Source: Mucilaginibacter sp. JRF | GTDB lineage: Bacteria; Bacteroidota; Bacteroidia; Sphingobacteriales; Sphingobacteriaceae | Assembly: GCF_015223065.1 (NCBI RefSeq) | Contig: NZ_JADFBY010000009.1 | Location: 1 to 64,000, forward strand | Length of the DNA stretch: 64,000 nucleotides | Direction: 5' to 3' | Shown: positions 15,566 to 23,714 of the stretch, piece after piece | How positions within the stretch are numbered: position 1 is the stretch's first letter | How the letters are laid out: each line of letters begins with the position of its first letter | The notes under the pieces: model-generated | Seen by the model: the letters and a program-made list of their open reading frames with translations, nothing else | Database searches by the model: none | What the model was told of the DNA's origin: nothing | Program-made: the position numbers and the translations under genes

Positions 15566-16500
15566 TGGGCTAACTCCACAGCCAAAACACCCTCCTTTAA
15601 CGAATACGTTGACATGGCTATATTGGCTATGTTGAGTCGCTGCATTACAAAGCGGGTAATGAGTGATGCCACCACGATCATATCGACCCGTACGGGTATA
15701 ATGGCCGGGTTTGTTGCCCTTTGCTGGTGCGATGAAGCGATAACGTTATCAGTTATGCTGATCAGTTCATCGGTATTAAAAAGATAATTCCGCACATCCT
15801 TCAACCTGAAAGACGGATCTTTAGGCTTTTCTATCAACTCTGTAAAAGTTTCAAACGCGCCTGATGAGCCGATCAGCGTATCCACCTTATTATTACTTAC
15901 AGCTTCAAATAGCGGAATTAATTTTTCTTCCAGATAAGTGTTGAGTTGTGTTATAGAAGCGGTGGGTATCGGGTCGGTTTGATGGAATTTGTCCATCAGG
16001 CGAGCGGCGCCAATTTCAAAACTTTGTTTCCAGATGATGCCATCGTTGTTGCCCAAAATAAACTCCACACTGCCACCGCCAATATCCATGATCAGGGTAT
16101 CGCTTGCCGATAAACAACCGGATGCTTTGATGCCCTGGTATATTAAACCGGCTTCGGTATCACCGTCAATTATCTCTATCTGTATGCCGGTAAGTTCTTT
16201 TACCTGACGGATGAAATCCTGCCCGTTGCCCGCGTTGCGCAATGCCGAGGTTGCGATAGTGCGCACGCAATCCACCATGTGTTTATTTAACAGCTGTTTA
16301 AATTGCTGCATGGTAGCCAGTCCGCGTGCAAAAGGTTCGGGTTGAATAATGCCCTTATTAATGCCGCCCTCACCAAGCCTTACGGCAGTATGTTCATGTT
16401 CCAGAATAACGTGATCAGCAATGCTGCCCTCGGTAATAAGCAAATGGAATGTGTTGGTACCAAGGTCCATCACAGCTACTCGTTTATTCATATTAGCCAT
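15562..16500 (-). CDS. ppx: Ppx/GppA-type exopolyphosphatase
   Basis: 312 residues of the actin-fold Ppx/GppA family, acting on polyphosphate and/or pppGpp. VMDLGTNTFHLLI is the phosphate-1 motif, IATSALRNAGNG and LIMDIGGGSVEF follow, then IGSSGAFET. It is the short form lacking the C-terminal HD-like domain, common in Bacteroidota. Two possible starts (MANMNK) differ by three residues. Confidence 0.9.
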   Translation of the reverse strand: MANMNKRVAVMDLGTNTFHLLITEGSIADHVILEHEHTAVRLGEGGINKGIIQPEPFARGLATMQQFKQLLNKHMVDCVRTIATSALRNAGNGQDFIRQVKELTGIQIEIIDGDTEAGLIYQGIKASGCLSASDTLIMDIGGGSVEFILGNNDGIIWKQSFEIGAARLMDKFHQTDPIPTASITQLNTYLEEKLIPLFEAVSNNKVDTLIGSSGAFETFTELIEKPKDPSFRLKDVRNYLFNTDELISITDNVIASSHQQRATNPAIIPVRVDMIVVASLITRFVMQRLNIANIAMSTYSLKEGVLAVELAH

Positions 16501-16528
16501 AAAACCTTAAAGCTGATGAATGGTTTGT

Positions 16529-17146
16529 TTAAACTTTTTTGTTAACAATAACACCCTCATTAAGCAGTAGCCATACCTTTTGCAGGATGAAGAATATGGC
16601 GAAACCGGGCAGTAAACTAACCAGTTCAACCGCCGCAATTGATAGCTTATTCATGGTTGGTGTTTGTACCACAGGCATCAGCGTAGGCAAATAATGACTT
16701 ATTAATGCCGACAGTATCACCACAATAAAAAATGCCCTGAATGCCGCCCCTAAAGATGAAGGAGTGATTTTGAACGAGGTCATCATCATGATAATGATAG
16801 TTGCAAAAGTAGCGAACACCGGTATAGCTGGTATAAAGCTTGTTGACGCCGTTAAGGTAAGCAAACCGGTATGGTAGGCTATTGGTATAAAAAAACTGAT
16901 AACACTTAATGCCAAATAGATAGTAAGCCACAAGGCTGTCGATTTAGCCTGCCAATGCCTTAATGAACCGATCAGGAATATGATAATAGCCACAAAACTT
17001 AACTCCGACAGAAACAGCAAAAAGTATTGTAGCCCTTGAGGTATAATTAATGGGATGATCTTAACCGAAGCCGATATGCCCCTGCTAACTATATAAATGA
17101 TATTAAGAAAAAAAGCCAGCTGCGCTGATTTTAAGTTGATCTTCAT
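16529..17146 (-). CDS. Integral membrane protein of unknown function
   Basis: 205 residues with about six hydrophobic helices and no large soluble domain. No transporter or enzyme motif recognised. Lies upstream of ppx on the same strand with a 28-base gap, so the two may be co-transcribed. Confidence 0.7.
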   Translation of the reverse strand: MKINLKSAQLAFFLNIIYIVSRGISASVKIIPLIIPQGLQYFLLFLSELSFVAIIIFLIGSLRHWQAKSTALWLTIYLALSVISFFIPIAYHTGLLTLTASTSFIPAIPVFATFATIIIMMMTSFKITPSSLGAAFRAFFIVVILSALISHYLPTLMPVVQTPTMNKLSIAAVELVSLLPGFAIFFILQKVWLLLNEGVIVNKKV

Positions 17147-17241
17147 GGAAAAGTATTTAGGGCAAATATACCTTGCAGGTTTATATGTATGCCAAATTTA
17201 TGTGTTTATTAGATTGACCTGATATTTTTTATCTTTAAAAC

Positions 17242-18651
17242 ATGAACCTGAAATTGGAACAAGAGTATAGTAAGGCTGATTTATTAAAGGAAATAGACGT
17301 ATTAAAGGAGCGGATTGATGCGCAACGCCCATTGCCTGTTGATGTTGAGGGCCGGGTAATGCAAAAACTTAGGTTGGATTGGAACTACAACTCCAATGCA
17401 ATTGAGGGTAATAAGCTGAACTATGGCGAAACAACAGCCTTACTGATGCATGGTATTACTGCAAAAGGTAAGCCGTTAAAGGATCATTTAGATATTCAGG
17501 GACATAATGATGCTATTGATTTTTTATTATCGGTAATAAAGGATAGTAGGCCATTAACCGAAAATGACATCAGGCAATTGCACGAAATTATCTTGGTACA
17601 AGCATACGAGGTAGATGCGCAAACAGCCGATGGCCAGCCAACAAAAAAACGTATAGAGATAGGAGCGTATAAAACGCAACCAAACCACGTGCAAACGGCA
17701 ACTGGCCAAACACACTATTACGCTACACCCGAAGAAACACCAGCCAAAATGCAGGAACTGATGCAGTGGTACGCCGCGGCATCTGCCGACAAGAATATCC
17801 ATCCCATAGTAGTGGCTGCATTGTTTCATCATAAGTTTGTGGCTATACATCCTTTTGATGATGGCAATGGCCGTGTATCGCGCATACTGATGAACCTTGT
17901 GCTAATGAAAAATGATTATCCCCCCGCGGTTATTAAAAACGACAATAAGCAAAGCTATTATGCTTTATTAAGCCAAGCCGATGTAGGTGACAGCTGGCCC
18001 TTTATTGAATACATCGCTGAGCTTGTGCAAAGTTCTTTAGAGTTATATACTAAAGCGATTAATGGGGGAGATATTGATGAGGATGAAGATATTGATAAAA
18101 AACTGGCTTTGTTTCAGATCGAAATTAAAACTCAATCTCACTTTGGTTATGAACAAACTATTATTAAAGAGCAGGAAATTATATTAGATGTTATTGAGGT
18201 GCTGGTTAAAATCTGTCAGAAAAACGACATGTTTAAGGATGTGTTCTCAGAAATTAAACCAACAATATTTATCACATATTATCAATCAAAAAAATCAGAT
18301 GCTTATAGCAAACCATTAATAAGGGATTTAAATCATATCGCTGAACTATTTGTTGATGATAATATAAATTATATTAAAAAATCTATAAAAGATTTAAGAG
18401 AAAACTTTTCAGACTTAAGGTTCTCTTGTGCGTACAAGAAATTTAAAAATTCCAGATCTATGTTTAATGTAGATATGCATGTAGACCTCATCTTTAATGA
18501 TCATCGATATGTATTGGCCTTAAATGAAAACGAAATACTATCAAAGCTCTACAATGAAGAAATTACTCAAAAGGAAAAACGGATGATTGTAAGTTCTTTT
18601 TTTGATGAATTTATAAAACAATTTAGGTATGAACGACAAAGCCCGAAATAA
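17242..18651 (+). CDS. Fic-domain protein (likely AMPylase) with variable C-terminal domain
   Basis: 469 residues. The Fic core carries HPFDDGNGR (203-211), the full catalytic motif. Upstream, SNAIEGN (51-57) fits the inhibitory motif [ST]xxxE[GN], so this looks like a self-inhibited class II Fic enzyme transferring AMP from ATP to a protein. The last 190 residues have no domain I recognise and are encoded by clearly A/T-richer DNA (about 18060-18650) than the Fic core, suggesting separate origin. Divergent from the gene at 16529-17146; no antitoxin gene adjacent. Confidence 0.88.
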   Translation: MNLKLEQEYSKADLLKEIDVLKERIDAQRPLPVDVEGRVMQKLRLDWNYNSNAIEGNKLNYGETTALLMHGITAKGKPLKDHLDIQGHNDAIDFLLSVIKDSRPLTENDIRQLHEIILVQAYEVDAQTADGQPTKKRIEIGAYKTQPNHVQTATGQTHYYATPEETPAKMQELMQWYAAASADKNIHPIVVAALFHHKFVAIHPFDDGNGRVSRILMNLVLMKNDYPPAVIKNDNKQSYYALLSQADVGDSWPFIEYIAELVQSSLELYTKAINGGDIDEDEDIDKKLALFQIEIKTQSHFGYEQTIIKEQEIILDVIEVLVKICQKNDMFKDVFSEIKPTIFITYYQSKKSDAYSKPLIRDLNHIAELFVDDNINYIKKSIKDLRENFSDLRFSCAYKKFKNSRSMFNVDMHVDLIFNDHRYVLALNENEILSKLYNEEITQKEKRMIVSSFFDEFIKQFRYERQSPK

Positions 18652-18667
18652 TCCTATTCCGGGCTTT
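18638..18667. terminator. Convergent terminator between fic and dnaJ
   Basis: Inverted repeat AAAGCCCGAAATA / TATTCCGGGCTTT with one mismatch and a four-base loop. It overlaps the fic stop codon and can serve both converging transcripts. Confidence 0.65.
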
Positions 18668-18696
18668 GTGCTTTAGTCTTTCAGCTTTACGCTTTC

Positions 18697-19863
18697 TTAC
18701 TCAAAATATTCCTTCATCCGTTCAAAAAAGCTTTTTTCGTTTTTGCCCGGATTGGGTTTAAAGTTTGGTGAGCTTTGTAGTTTTTCAAGCAGTTCACGCT
18801 CCTCGCGGCTCAGGGCCTTTGGTGTCCATATATTGATGTGCACCAATTGATCGCCGCGGTGGTATGAGTTAACCTCGGGCACGCCTTTGCCTTTAAGGCG
18901 TAGTATTTTACCGCCTTGTGTACCGGCATCAATCTTGATCTTGGCTTTGCCATCAATAGTTGGTACCTCAACGCTTGTGCCTAAAGCGGCGTCAATAAAG
19001 CTGATATGCAGATCGTATATAACGTTGTTACCATCGCGTTTCAGTGTTTCGTGAGGCACTTCTTCGATCAGGATGATCAGATCACCCGGTACGCCGCCAC
19101 GTGGAGCAGCGTTACCTTTGCCACTCATGCTTAATTGCATGCCTTCGCTAACACCGGCAGGTACGTTTATGGTAATGGTTTCTTCGCCGCGTACTACACC
19201 ATCGCCGTGGCAAACATTACATTTTGAGGTGATGATAGAACCTTCGCCATTACAGGTAGGGCAGGTGCTGGTAGTTTGCATCTGGCCTAAAATGGTGTTG
19301 GTTACCCTGCGTACGGCACCGCTGCCGCCACAGGTTTTACAAGTTTGAAAAGATGATTTATCCTTAGCGCCGCTGCCATCGCAGGTTTTACAAACTATCT
19401 GTTTGTTTACCTTTATCTTTTTCTCGGCACCATTGGCTATCTCCTCAAGGGTAAGCTTAACCTTGATGCGCAGGTTGCTGCCACGGGCAACACGCCTGCC
19501 GCCGCCACCCTGACGACCACCGCCGCCAAAGAAACCCTCGAACGGACTACCGCCGCCAAATATATCGCCAAATTGGCTGAATATGTCTTCCATATTCATG
19601 TTGCCGGCACCGCCATAACCGCCACCCGCTGCTGATTGCGCATTGGCTGCATGGCCGAACTGGTTATAACGCTGGCGTTTTTCAGGATTGCTTAATACTT
19701 CGTAAGCCTCGGCCGCTTCCTTAAATTTTTCCTCAGCCTCCTTATCGCCCTCATTTTTATCCGGGTGATATTTGATGGCCATCTTGCGGTAAGCCTTCTT
19801 TATTTCGTCGGCATCGGCGCTGCGCGAAACCCCAAGTACGTCGTAATAATCTCTTTTTGACAT
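18697..19863 (-). CDS. dnaJ: Chaperone protein DnaJ
   Basis: 388 residues, full type I Hsp40. J domain with HPD at 33-35, Gly/Phe-rich linker (GGGSPFEGFFGGGG), four CxxCxGxG zinc repeats (CKTCDGSG, CKTCGGSG, CPTCNGEG, CNVCHGDG) and C-terminal substrate-binding domains. It stimulates the ATPase of DnaK. Downstream of grpE on the same strand with a repeat-bearing spacer; dnaK is not in the window. Confidence 0.97.
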   Translation of the reverse strand: MSKRDYYDVLGVSRSADADEIKKAYRKMAIKYHPDKNEGDKEAEEKFKEAAEAYEVLSNPEKRQRYNQFGHAANAQSAAGGGYGGAGNMNMEDIFSQFGDIFGGGSPFEGFFGGGGRQGGGGRRVARGSNLRIKVKLTLEEIANGAEKKIKVNKQIVCKTCDGSGAKDKSSFQTCKTCGGSGAVRRVTNTILGQMQTTSTCPTCNGEGSIITSKCNVCHGDGVVRGEETITINVPAGVSEGMQLSMSGKGNAAPRGGVPGDLIILIEEVPHETLKRDGNNVIYDLHISFIDAALGTSVEVPTIDGKAKIKIDAGTQGGKILRLKGKGVPEVNSYHRGDQLVHINIWTPKALSREERELLEKLQSSPNFKPNPGKNEKSFFERMKEYFE

Positions 19864-19979
19864 ATTTTATTATTTCGAATTTCGAAATTGGAATTTCGAA
19901 TGTGTTTTATGTATCGAATTCTACTGTCAGACGTTCATAGGATAAATCCGAATTTGAACATCCGAAATTCGAAATCAAA
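19864..19979. repeat. TTCGAA-rich palindromic spacer
   Basis: The grpE-dnaJ spacer is built from copies of ATTTCGAA and its complement at both ends (TTTCGAATTTCGAAATT near 19870; CCGAAATTCGAAATC near 19960), able to fold back on itself. No gene inside. Confidence 0.55.
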
Positions 19980-20567
19980 TTAATTTCCTACAATAACTTT
20001 GGCAAAGCGCACTACCTTATCGCCAAGGTAATAGCCTTTTTCCATTTGGTCTATCACTTTGCCTTTCAGTTCATCTGTTGGGGCTGGTATGTTGGTGATA
20101 GCCTCGTGCAAGTCGGCATCAAATGGTTCGCCAACGGCTTCCATAGGCTTTAAGCCTTTTTGCGATAGAATGTTATTTAGTTTGCTGTGTATAAGCTCAA
20201 TCCCGGCTTTAACGGCTACAACGTCAGTAGCCTGATCCATTGATTTGAACGCGCGTTCAAAATCATCCAGCACAGGTAATAACGATACAATGATCTCTTT
20301 ACCGGCGGTTTGTAAAAGCTCTACACGCTCTTTGGTGGTGCGTCTTCTAAAGTTATCAAATTCGGCGTATAAGCGCAAATATTTATCATTGGCTTGTGCC
20401 AGTTCTTCTTTCAGTTTTTGTTCGGCAGTAGGCTCCTGGCTGGTTTCTTCGCCCTGTTGCTGCTCGGTATCTTGTTCGGCAGCCGTGTTTTCGTTCAGCT
20501 CCTCGTTATTCTCTTGCATATTGGTATGTTCTTTCTTTTTTTTCTTCAACATATCATTAAATTTCAT
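19980..20567 (-). CDS. grpE: Nucleotide exchange factor GrpE
   Basis: 195 residues. A Glu/Gln-rich disordered N-terminus and long coiled coil (KEELAQANDKYLRLYAEFDNF) precede the GrpE head with VLDDFERA, GVEFD-like GEPFDADLHEAI and the ending KGYYLGDKVVRFAKVIVGN. It releases ADP from DnaK. Same strand as dnaJ. Confidence 0.95.
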   Translation of the reverse strand: MKFNDMLKKKKKEHTNMQENNEELNENTAAEQDTEQQQGEETSQEPTAEQKLKEELAQANDKYLRLYAEFDNFRRRTTKERVELLQTAGKEIIVSLLPVLDDFERAFKSMDQATDVVAVKAGIELIHSKLNNILSQKGLKPMEAVGEPFDADLHEAITNIPAPTDELKGKVIDQMEKGYYLGDKVVRFAKVIVGN

Positions 20568-20639
20568 AGCTAAATAGTGCCAAACAAATGCCTTGCCATA
20601 CCCGCAAAACAGCCAAGCTGACAGCAGTACCCCGTTTTT

Positions 20640-20790
20640 TTAAGAAGCAATGACAGACTTTTGTTTAAGTGGCAGTTATATGAGAGTTGCAGTGGCAGTT
20701 GTGGTTACAGTCGTAGAAAAGTGGCAGTCTTGAAAAGTGGCAGTTGCGGTTGCAGTTGTTATAACTTTACTTTTTTACTGCAACCGCTAC
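20640..20790. repeat. GTGGCAGTT-type degenerate repeats with an 11-bp hairpin
   Basis: Irregular copies of GTGGCAGT/TTGCAGT occur between ftsE and grpE. GCGGTTGCAGT (20746-20756) is complementary to ACTGCAACCGC (20777-20787), just past the ftsE stop. No T-run follows on the minus strand, so a terminator role is doubtful. No supported gene in 20568-20799. Confidence 0.5.
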
Positions 20791-20799
20791 TAATGAAAC

Positions 20800-21486
20800 T
20801 CAAGCTATCTGCACATCCTCTAATACCTTGCCGTTCTCACATTTTATAATGCGCGATGGGAAGGTGCGGATGATATGATAATCGTGTGTGGCCACAACAA
20901 CGGCGGTGCCCATTTGCTGGCTTATTTGTTTAAGCAGCATCACAATTTCTTCGGATGTATCAGGGTCAAGGTTACCGGTGGGCTCATCGGCAAGTATTAT
21001 CTCCGGGTCGTTAAGCAGGGCACGGGCAATTACCACACGCTGCTGCTCACCGCCTGATAGCTCATGCGGCATTTTCTTCAGTTTTGAGCGCAGGCCTACT
21101 TTTTCCAATACGTCAAGCGTACGTTCGGTAACCAGTTTCTTATCCGTCCAGCCGGTGGCGTTTAGTACAAAGTGCAGGTTTTGCTCAATGGTACGGTCAG
21201 TAAGTAATTGAAAATCCTGGAAAACTATACCCAGCTTACGGCGTAAAAAAGGTACATCACGGTCGGCCAGCTTACCCAGGTCGTACCCGCAGGCGTAGCC
21301 GCTGCCGGCAGCAATATTCAAATCGCCATACAATATTTTAAGCAGACTACTCTTGCCCGATCCGGTTTGACCTATCAGCCAAACAAAATCATTTTTATCA
21401 ATATGCAGGTTTACGTTTGATAGTACCAGGTGTTTTTGCTGAAATATATCAACGCCGGTAAGTTTTATAATAGAATTTCCTATCAT
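20800..21486 (-). CDS. ftsE: FtsE-like ABC transporter ATPase
   Basis: 228 residues. Walker A GQTGSGKSS (39-47), Q-loop VFQDFQLL, signature LSGGEQQR (143-150), Walker B IILADEPT and switch His in ATHDYHII. With FtsX it forms the septal complex that activates cell-wall hydrolases. ftsX is not adjacent here, which is common in Bacteroidota. Follows a 67-residue gene by six bases. Confidence 0.9.
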   Translation of the reverse strand: MIGNSIIKLTGVDIFQQKHLVLSNVNLHIDKNDFVWLIGQTGSGKSSLLKILYGDLNIAAGSGYACGYDLGKLADRDVPFLRRKLGIVFQDFQLLTDRTIEQNLHFVLNATGWTDKKLVTERTLDVLEKVGLRSKLKKMPHELSGGEQQRVVIARALLNDPEIILADEPTGNLDPDTSEEIVMLLKQISQQMGTAVVVATHDYHIIRTFPSRIIKCENGKVLEDVQIA

Positions 21487-21492
21487 GGTGAT

Positions 21493-21696
21493 CTATAGCT
21501 CCAGTTTTAAAATCTGCCCGAAAGGCAGGTCCTTAATAATATTCATAATATGCTCGGCCTTATCGGCAAGCCCCACTTTATCAAGCGATTTGTCAGGCCT
21601 GTCAACCCTAAAGTATGCCAGCAGCGTAAACTTGTCATCGCGCAGCTGCACATAATCCGGAATTTTGGCAACGCCCTTTACTTTTATAATATACAT
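21493..21696 (-). CDS. Small conserved-looking protein upstream of ftsE
   Basis: 67 residues, soluble, beta-rich start (MYIIKVKGVAKIPDYVQLRDD) and a helix near the C-terminus. No family recognised. It ends six bases before ftsE, so it is very likely the first gene of the same message. Confidence 0.62.
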   Translation of the reverse strand: MYIIKVKGVAKIPDYVQLRDDKFTLLAYFRVDRPDKSLDKVGLADKAEHIMNIIKDLPFGQILKLEL

Positions 21697-21699
21697 TTT

Positions 21700-21780
21700 A
21701 GTTCATGGTTCATAGTTGATTGTTCATGGTAAGAAGCGTTGTTAGCTATGAACCATGAACCATTATCTATGAACGGTTCT
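21700..21780. repeat. GTTCATGG/CCATGAAC inverted repeat
   Basis: The left part reads GTTCATGGTTCATAG and the right part CTATGAACCATGAAC, separated by about 30 bases, filling the spacer upstream of the ftsE operon. A related GTTCATGG stretch occurs at 26421-26440. Confidence 0.65.
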
Positions 21781-21798
21781 CCCAAAGTTATCGTTATT

Positions 21799-22824
21799 TT
21801 AAAGATCAGCCAAAAATTTCATGGTATCAATTCCGTCGGCGTAATCATTTAGGGCAGGTTGCTGGCTGTGGCCAAAATTTACTACCTGGTTACTTACCTG
21901 TATATCAGCTTCGCTAACCACGCATTGTATCTTATCAGCATTGGCAATTATCTGCTGCTGCGCTGCTTCAAGGCTTTCATATTCCTCGTAAAACAGTACC
22001 GCCAGGGGCGAGGCCAGCCTTTCATCCTGCTTTACCAGCAAAAAGCCGTTATCATAATGCTTATCGCGGTTTACCAGGTATATTGATTTATTGTAATCGT
22101 AATTATTGTGGTATTTATGATGATTGGCTATATCGTTATATGGCTCTATAGCCTCAAAAAACGGTGTAAAATTATATCCCGCAGGTACCAACACCTTTGA
22201 TACATTACGGCAACCCAGGCCAAAGTAATCAAAAATATCGTGCCCAAGCGCGTGCAGTTGTTCGGTAGTTTCATTACCGGTTAATAGCGCTATGCTGTTG
22301 CGGTTTTTACGGATGATGTTGGGCACCTTACCAAAGTAGTATTCAAAATAGCGCGAAGTATTGTCGCTGCCTGTGGCTATAACGGCATCAAAGCCCTGTA
22401 ATCTATCCACAAAGGCAAAGCTGCCATCAATGGCGCTGTTAAATTCAACCAGTTTATTAAGCAGTAGCCCGATCAGTCTGCTATCCTGCGATGAAGCCTT
22501 GATCTGCGCCTTATTGCCCGAAAGTATTACACTCAGCACATCATGAAACCCTACTAACGGGATATTGCCCGCTAATATTAGTCCTACCGTTTTGGGCTCT
22601 TTAGCGGTGCTTACATTATAATTATCCAGCCATTGTTTTAAGTTAGATATAGTAAGATTACCGGCGATGGCATCAATAGCCGATTGTACACTTTCGGGAG
22701 TGAACCATGCGTTGTGTTGTTTTTCGGTTTGGATGATATGCGTTAGCTGATCATCAGGTTCACGCAAGTACTCGCCAAGGGCGGCAAAAGCCTGTATGTA
22801 TGTATGCGGATTGTAATTTGACAT
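21799..22824 (-). CDS. LuxC-type acyl-CoA reductase family protein
   Basis: 341 residues. Aldehyde-dehydrogenase-like fold of the LuxC family, which reduces acyl-CoA to aldehyde with NADPH. Visible: GLILAGNIPLVGFHD, DAVIATGSDNTSRYFEYYFG and the probable nucleophile Cys in FGLGCRNVSK. No luxD/luxE or luciferase genes are present, so bioluminescence is not implied. Divergent from a ferredoxin at 22915. Confidence 0.85.
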   Translation of the reverse strand: MSNYNPHTYIQAFAALGEYLREPDDQLTHIIQTEKQHNAWFTPESVQSAIDAIAGNLTISNLKQWLDNYNVSTAKEPKTVGLILAGNIPLVGFHDVLSVILSGNKAQIKASSQDSRLIGLLLNKLVEFNSAIDGSFAFVDRLQGFDAVIATGSDNTSRYFEYYFGKVPNIIRKNRNSIALLTGNETTEQLHALGHDIFDYFGLGCRNVSKVLVPAGYNFTPFFEAIEPYNDIANHHKYHNNYDYNKSIYLVNRDKHYDNGFLLVKQDERLASPLAVLFYEEYESLEAAQQQIIANADKIQCVVSEADIQVSNQVVNFGHSQQPALNDYADGIDTMKFLADL

Positions 22825-22867
22825 ATTAATTATGGTATCGGTATAAACCCCGAAACCCTTTTTTTGT

Positions 22868-22875
22868 TATATTTG
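22868..22875 (+). promoter_or_regulatory. Candidate -7 box for the ferredoxin gene
   Basis: TATATTTG, an exact TAnnTTTG match, 39 bases before the ferredoxin ATG. No clear -33 box. Confidence 0.4.
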
Positions 22876-22914
22876 CAGCTTGCAAAGTTAATTTAGAATA
22901 TAGAATAATAAAAT

Positions 22915-23268
22915 ATGGCGATCAAAATCACCGATGAATGCATTAATTGCGGGGCCTGCGAACCAGAATGCCCTAATAATGCTATTTATGATGCTGGTGC
23001 CGCCTGGCGTTTTTCTGATGGTACAGGTTTAAAAGGGCTTATCGACTTTGGCGATGGCAACACCCTTAATGCCGAAGAATCTCAGGCTGCATTATCTGAT
23101 GATATATATTATATAGTACCTGATAAGTGTACCGAGTGTGTTGGTTTTCACGACGAACCACAGTGTGCCGCGGTTTGCCCGGTAGATTGTTGCGTTGACG
23201 ACGAAGACATACGCGAAACTGAAGAAGAACTGCACGCCAAAAAAGACTGGCTGCACTTAGGTCAATAA
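22915..23268 (+). CDS. 2x[4Fe-4S] ferredoxin
   Basis: 117 residues. Two cluster-binding motifs: CINCGACEPECP and CTECVGFHDEPQCAAVCP, the second with an insertion as in Alvin-type ferredoxins. Probably an electron carrier; its divergent neighbour is the LuxC-like reductase, though a functional link is not proven. Followed by a strong terminator. Confidence 0.92.
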   Translation: MAIKITDECINCGACEPECPNNAIYDAGAAWRFSDGTGLKGLIDFGDGNTLNAEESQAALSDDIYYIVPDKCTECVGFHDEPQCAAVCPVDCCVDDEDIRETEEELHAKKDWLHLGQ

Positions 23269-23295
23269 TTAGAATTTTCTTTTTGAATATATTGA

Positions 23296-23326
23296 AAAGG
23301 AGCACCGTTTGGTGCTCCTTTTTTTG
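23296..23326 (+). terminator. Rho-independent terminator of the ferredoxin gene
   Basis: AAAGGAGCACC / GGTGCTCCTTT stem with a GTTT loop, followed by a run of T residues. Confidence 0.9.
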
Positions 23327-23336
23327 TTTACCCGGA

Positions 23337-23530
23337 CCCCACCTAAATCCTCCCCGAGGGGGAGGACTTTTTTCTGATCGCTTTTAAGTTTTTGTCATTT
23401 CGATCGAGGTACGAGGAGAAATCTGTCGCCTGATTATGAATGCGCGCAGATTTCTCGCTATCGCTCGAAATGACAAGATGGTTAACTGGATATTAAAAGT
23501 CCTCCCCCTCGGGGAGGATTTAGGAGGGGT
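23337..23530. repeat. Long inverted repeat of the CCTCCCC family enclosing another repeat
   Basis: The left arm (about 23337-23370: CCTAAATCCTCCCC, GAGGGGGAGGACTT) is mirrored by the right arm (about 23496-23530: AAGTCCTCCCCCTC, GGGGAGGATTTAGG). The element at 23394-23474 sits between the arms. This accounts for most of the 446-base gene-free stretch 23269-23714. Confidence 0.75.
23394..23474. repeat. GTCATTTCGA...TCGAAATGAC inverted-repeat element
   Basis: About 81 bases with complementary ends (GTCATTTCGA / TCGAAATGAC) and inner words GAGAAATCTG / CAGATTTCTC. Same family as 44686-44756 and 44795-44875. No coding capacity. Confidence 0.85.
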
Positions 23531-23532
23531 TG

Positions 23533-23597
23533 TACGAGGAGAAGTCTATCGCTTGATTATGAAGGCGCGCAGATTTCTCGCTATCGCTCGAAATGAC
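23533..23597. repeat. Partial copy of the GTCATTTCGA element
   Basis: Repeats the right two thirds of the 23394-23474 element (GAGGAGAAGTCTATCGC through CGCTCGAAATGAC) but lacks the left terminal GTCATTTCGA, which is replaced by the CCTCCCC-type repeat arm. Confidence 0.75.
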
Positions 23598-23668
23598 AAG
23601 GTTGAATATGTAATATAGAAAGCGCGTCATTAAATACGAAGCAATCTTTTTAGGATAGTTCGTGAACC

Positions 23669-23698
23669 CCTCCCTGCCCTCCCAAGGGAGGGGTTTAA
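23669..23698. repeat. AACCCCTCCC/GGGAGGGGTT hairpin
   Basis: Short inverted repeat (CCCCTCCCTGCCC then TCCCAAGGGAGGGG) directly downstream of the MarR-GNAT stop. Just left of it (23624-23650) lies a degenerate piece resembling the CGTCATTGCGAGG family. Confidence 0.55.
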
Positions 23699-23714
23699 TA
23701 AAGCAACCTATCAA

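Noticed and set aside
15562..16500. Treating the Ppx/GppA protein as truncated
   Set aside because: About 310 residues is the common short form in this phylum and all catalytic motifs are present.
20640..20790. Repeat-like stretch read as a minisatellite or short coding gene
   Set aside because: The GTGGCAGT copies are irregular and the 62-codon frame across them has low-complexity Cys/Gly/Ser content without signal or start context.
23436..23618. Short frame with internal repeats (NARRFLAIARND twice)
   Set aside because: It lies wholly within two GTCATTTCGA repeat copies; the protein repeat is only the translated DNA repeat.
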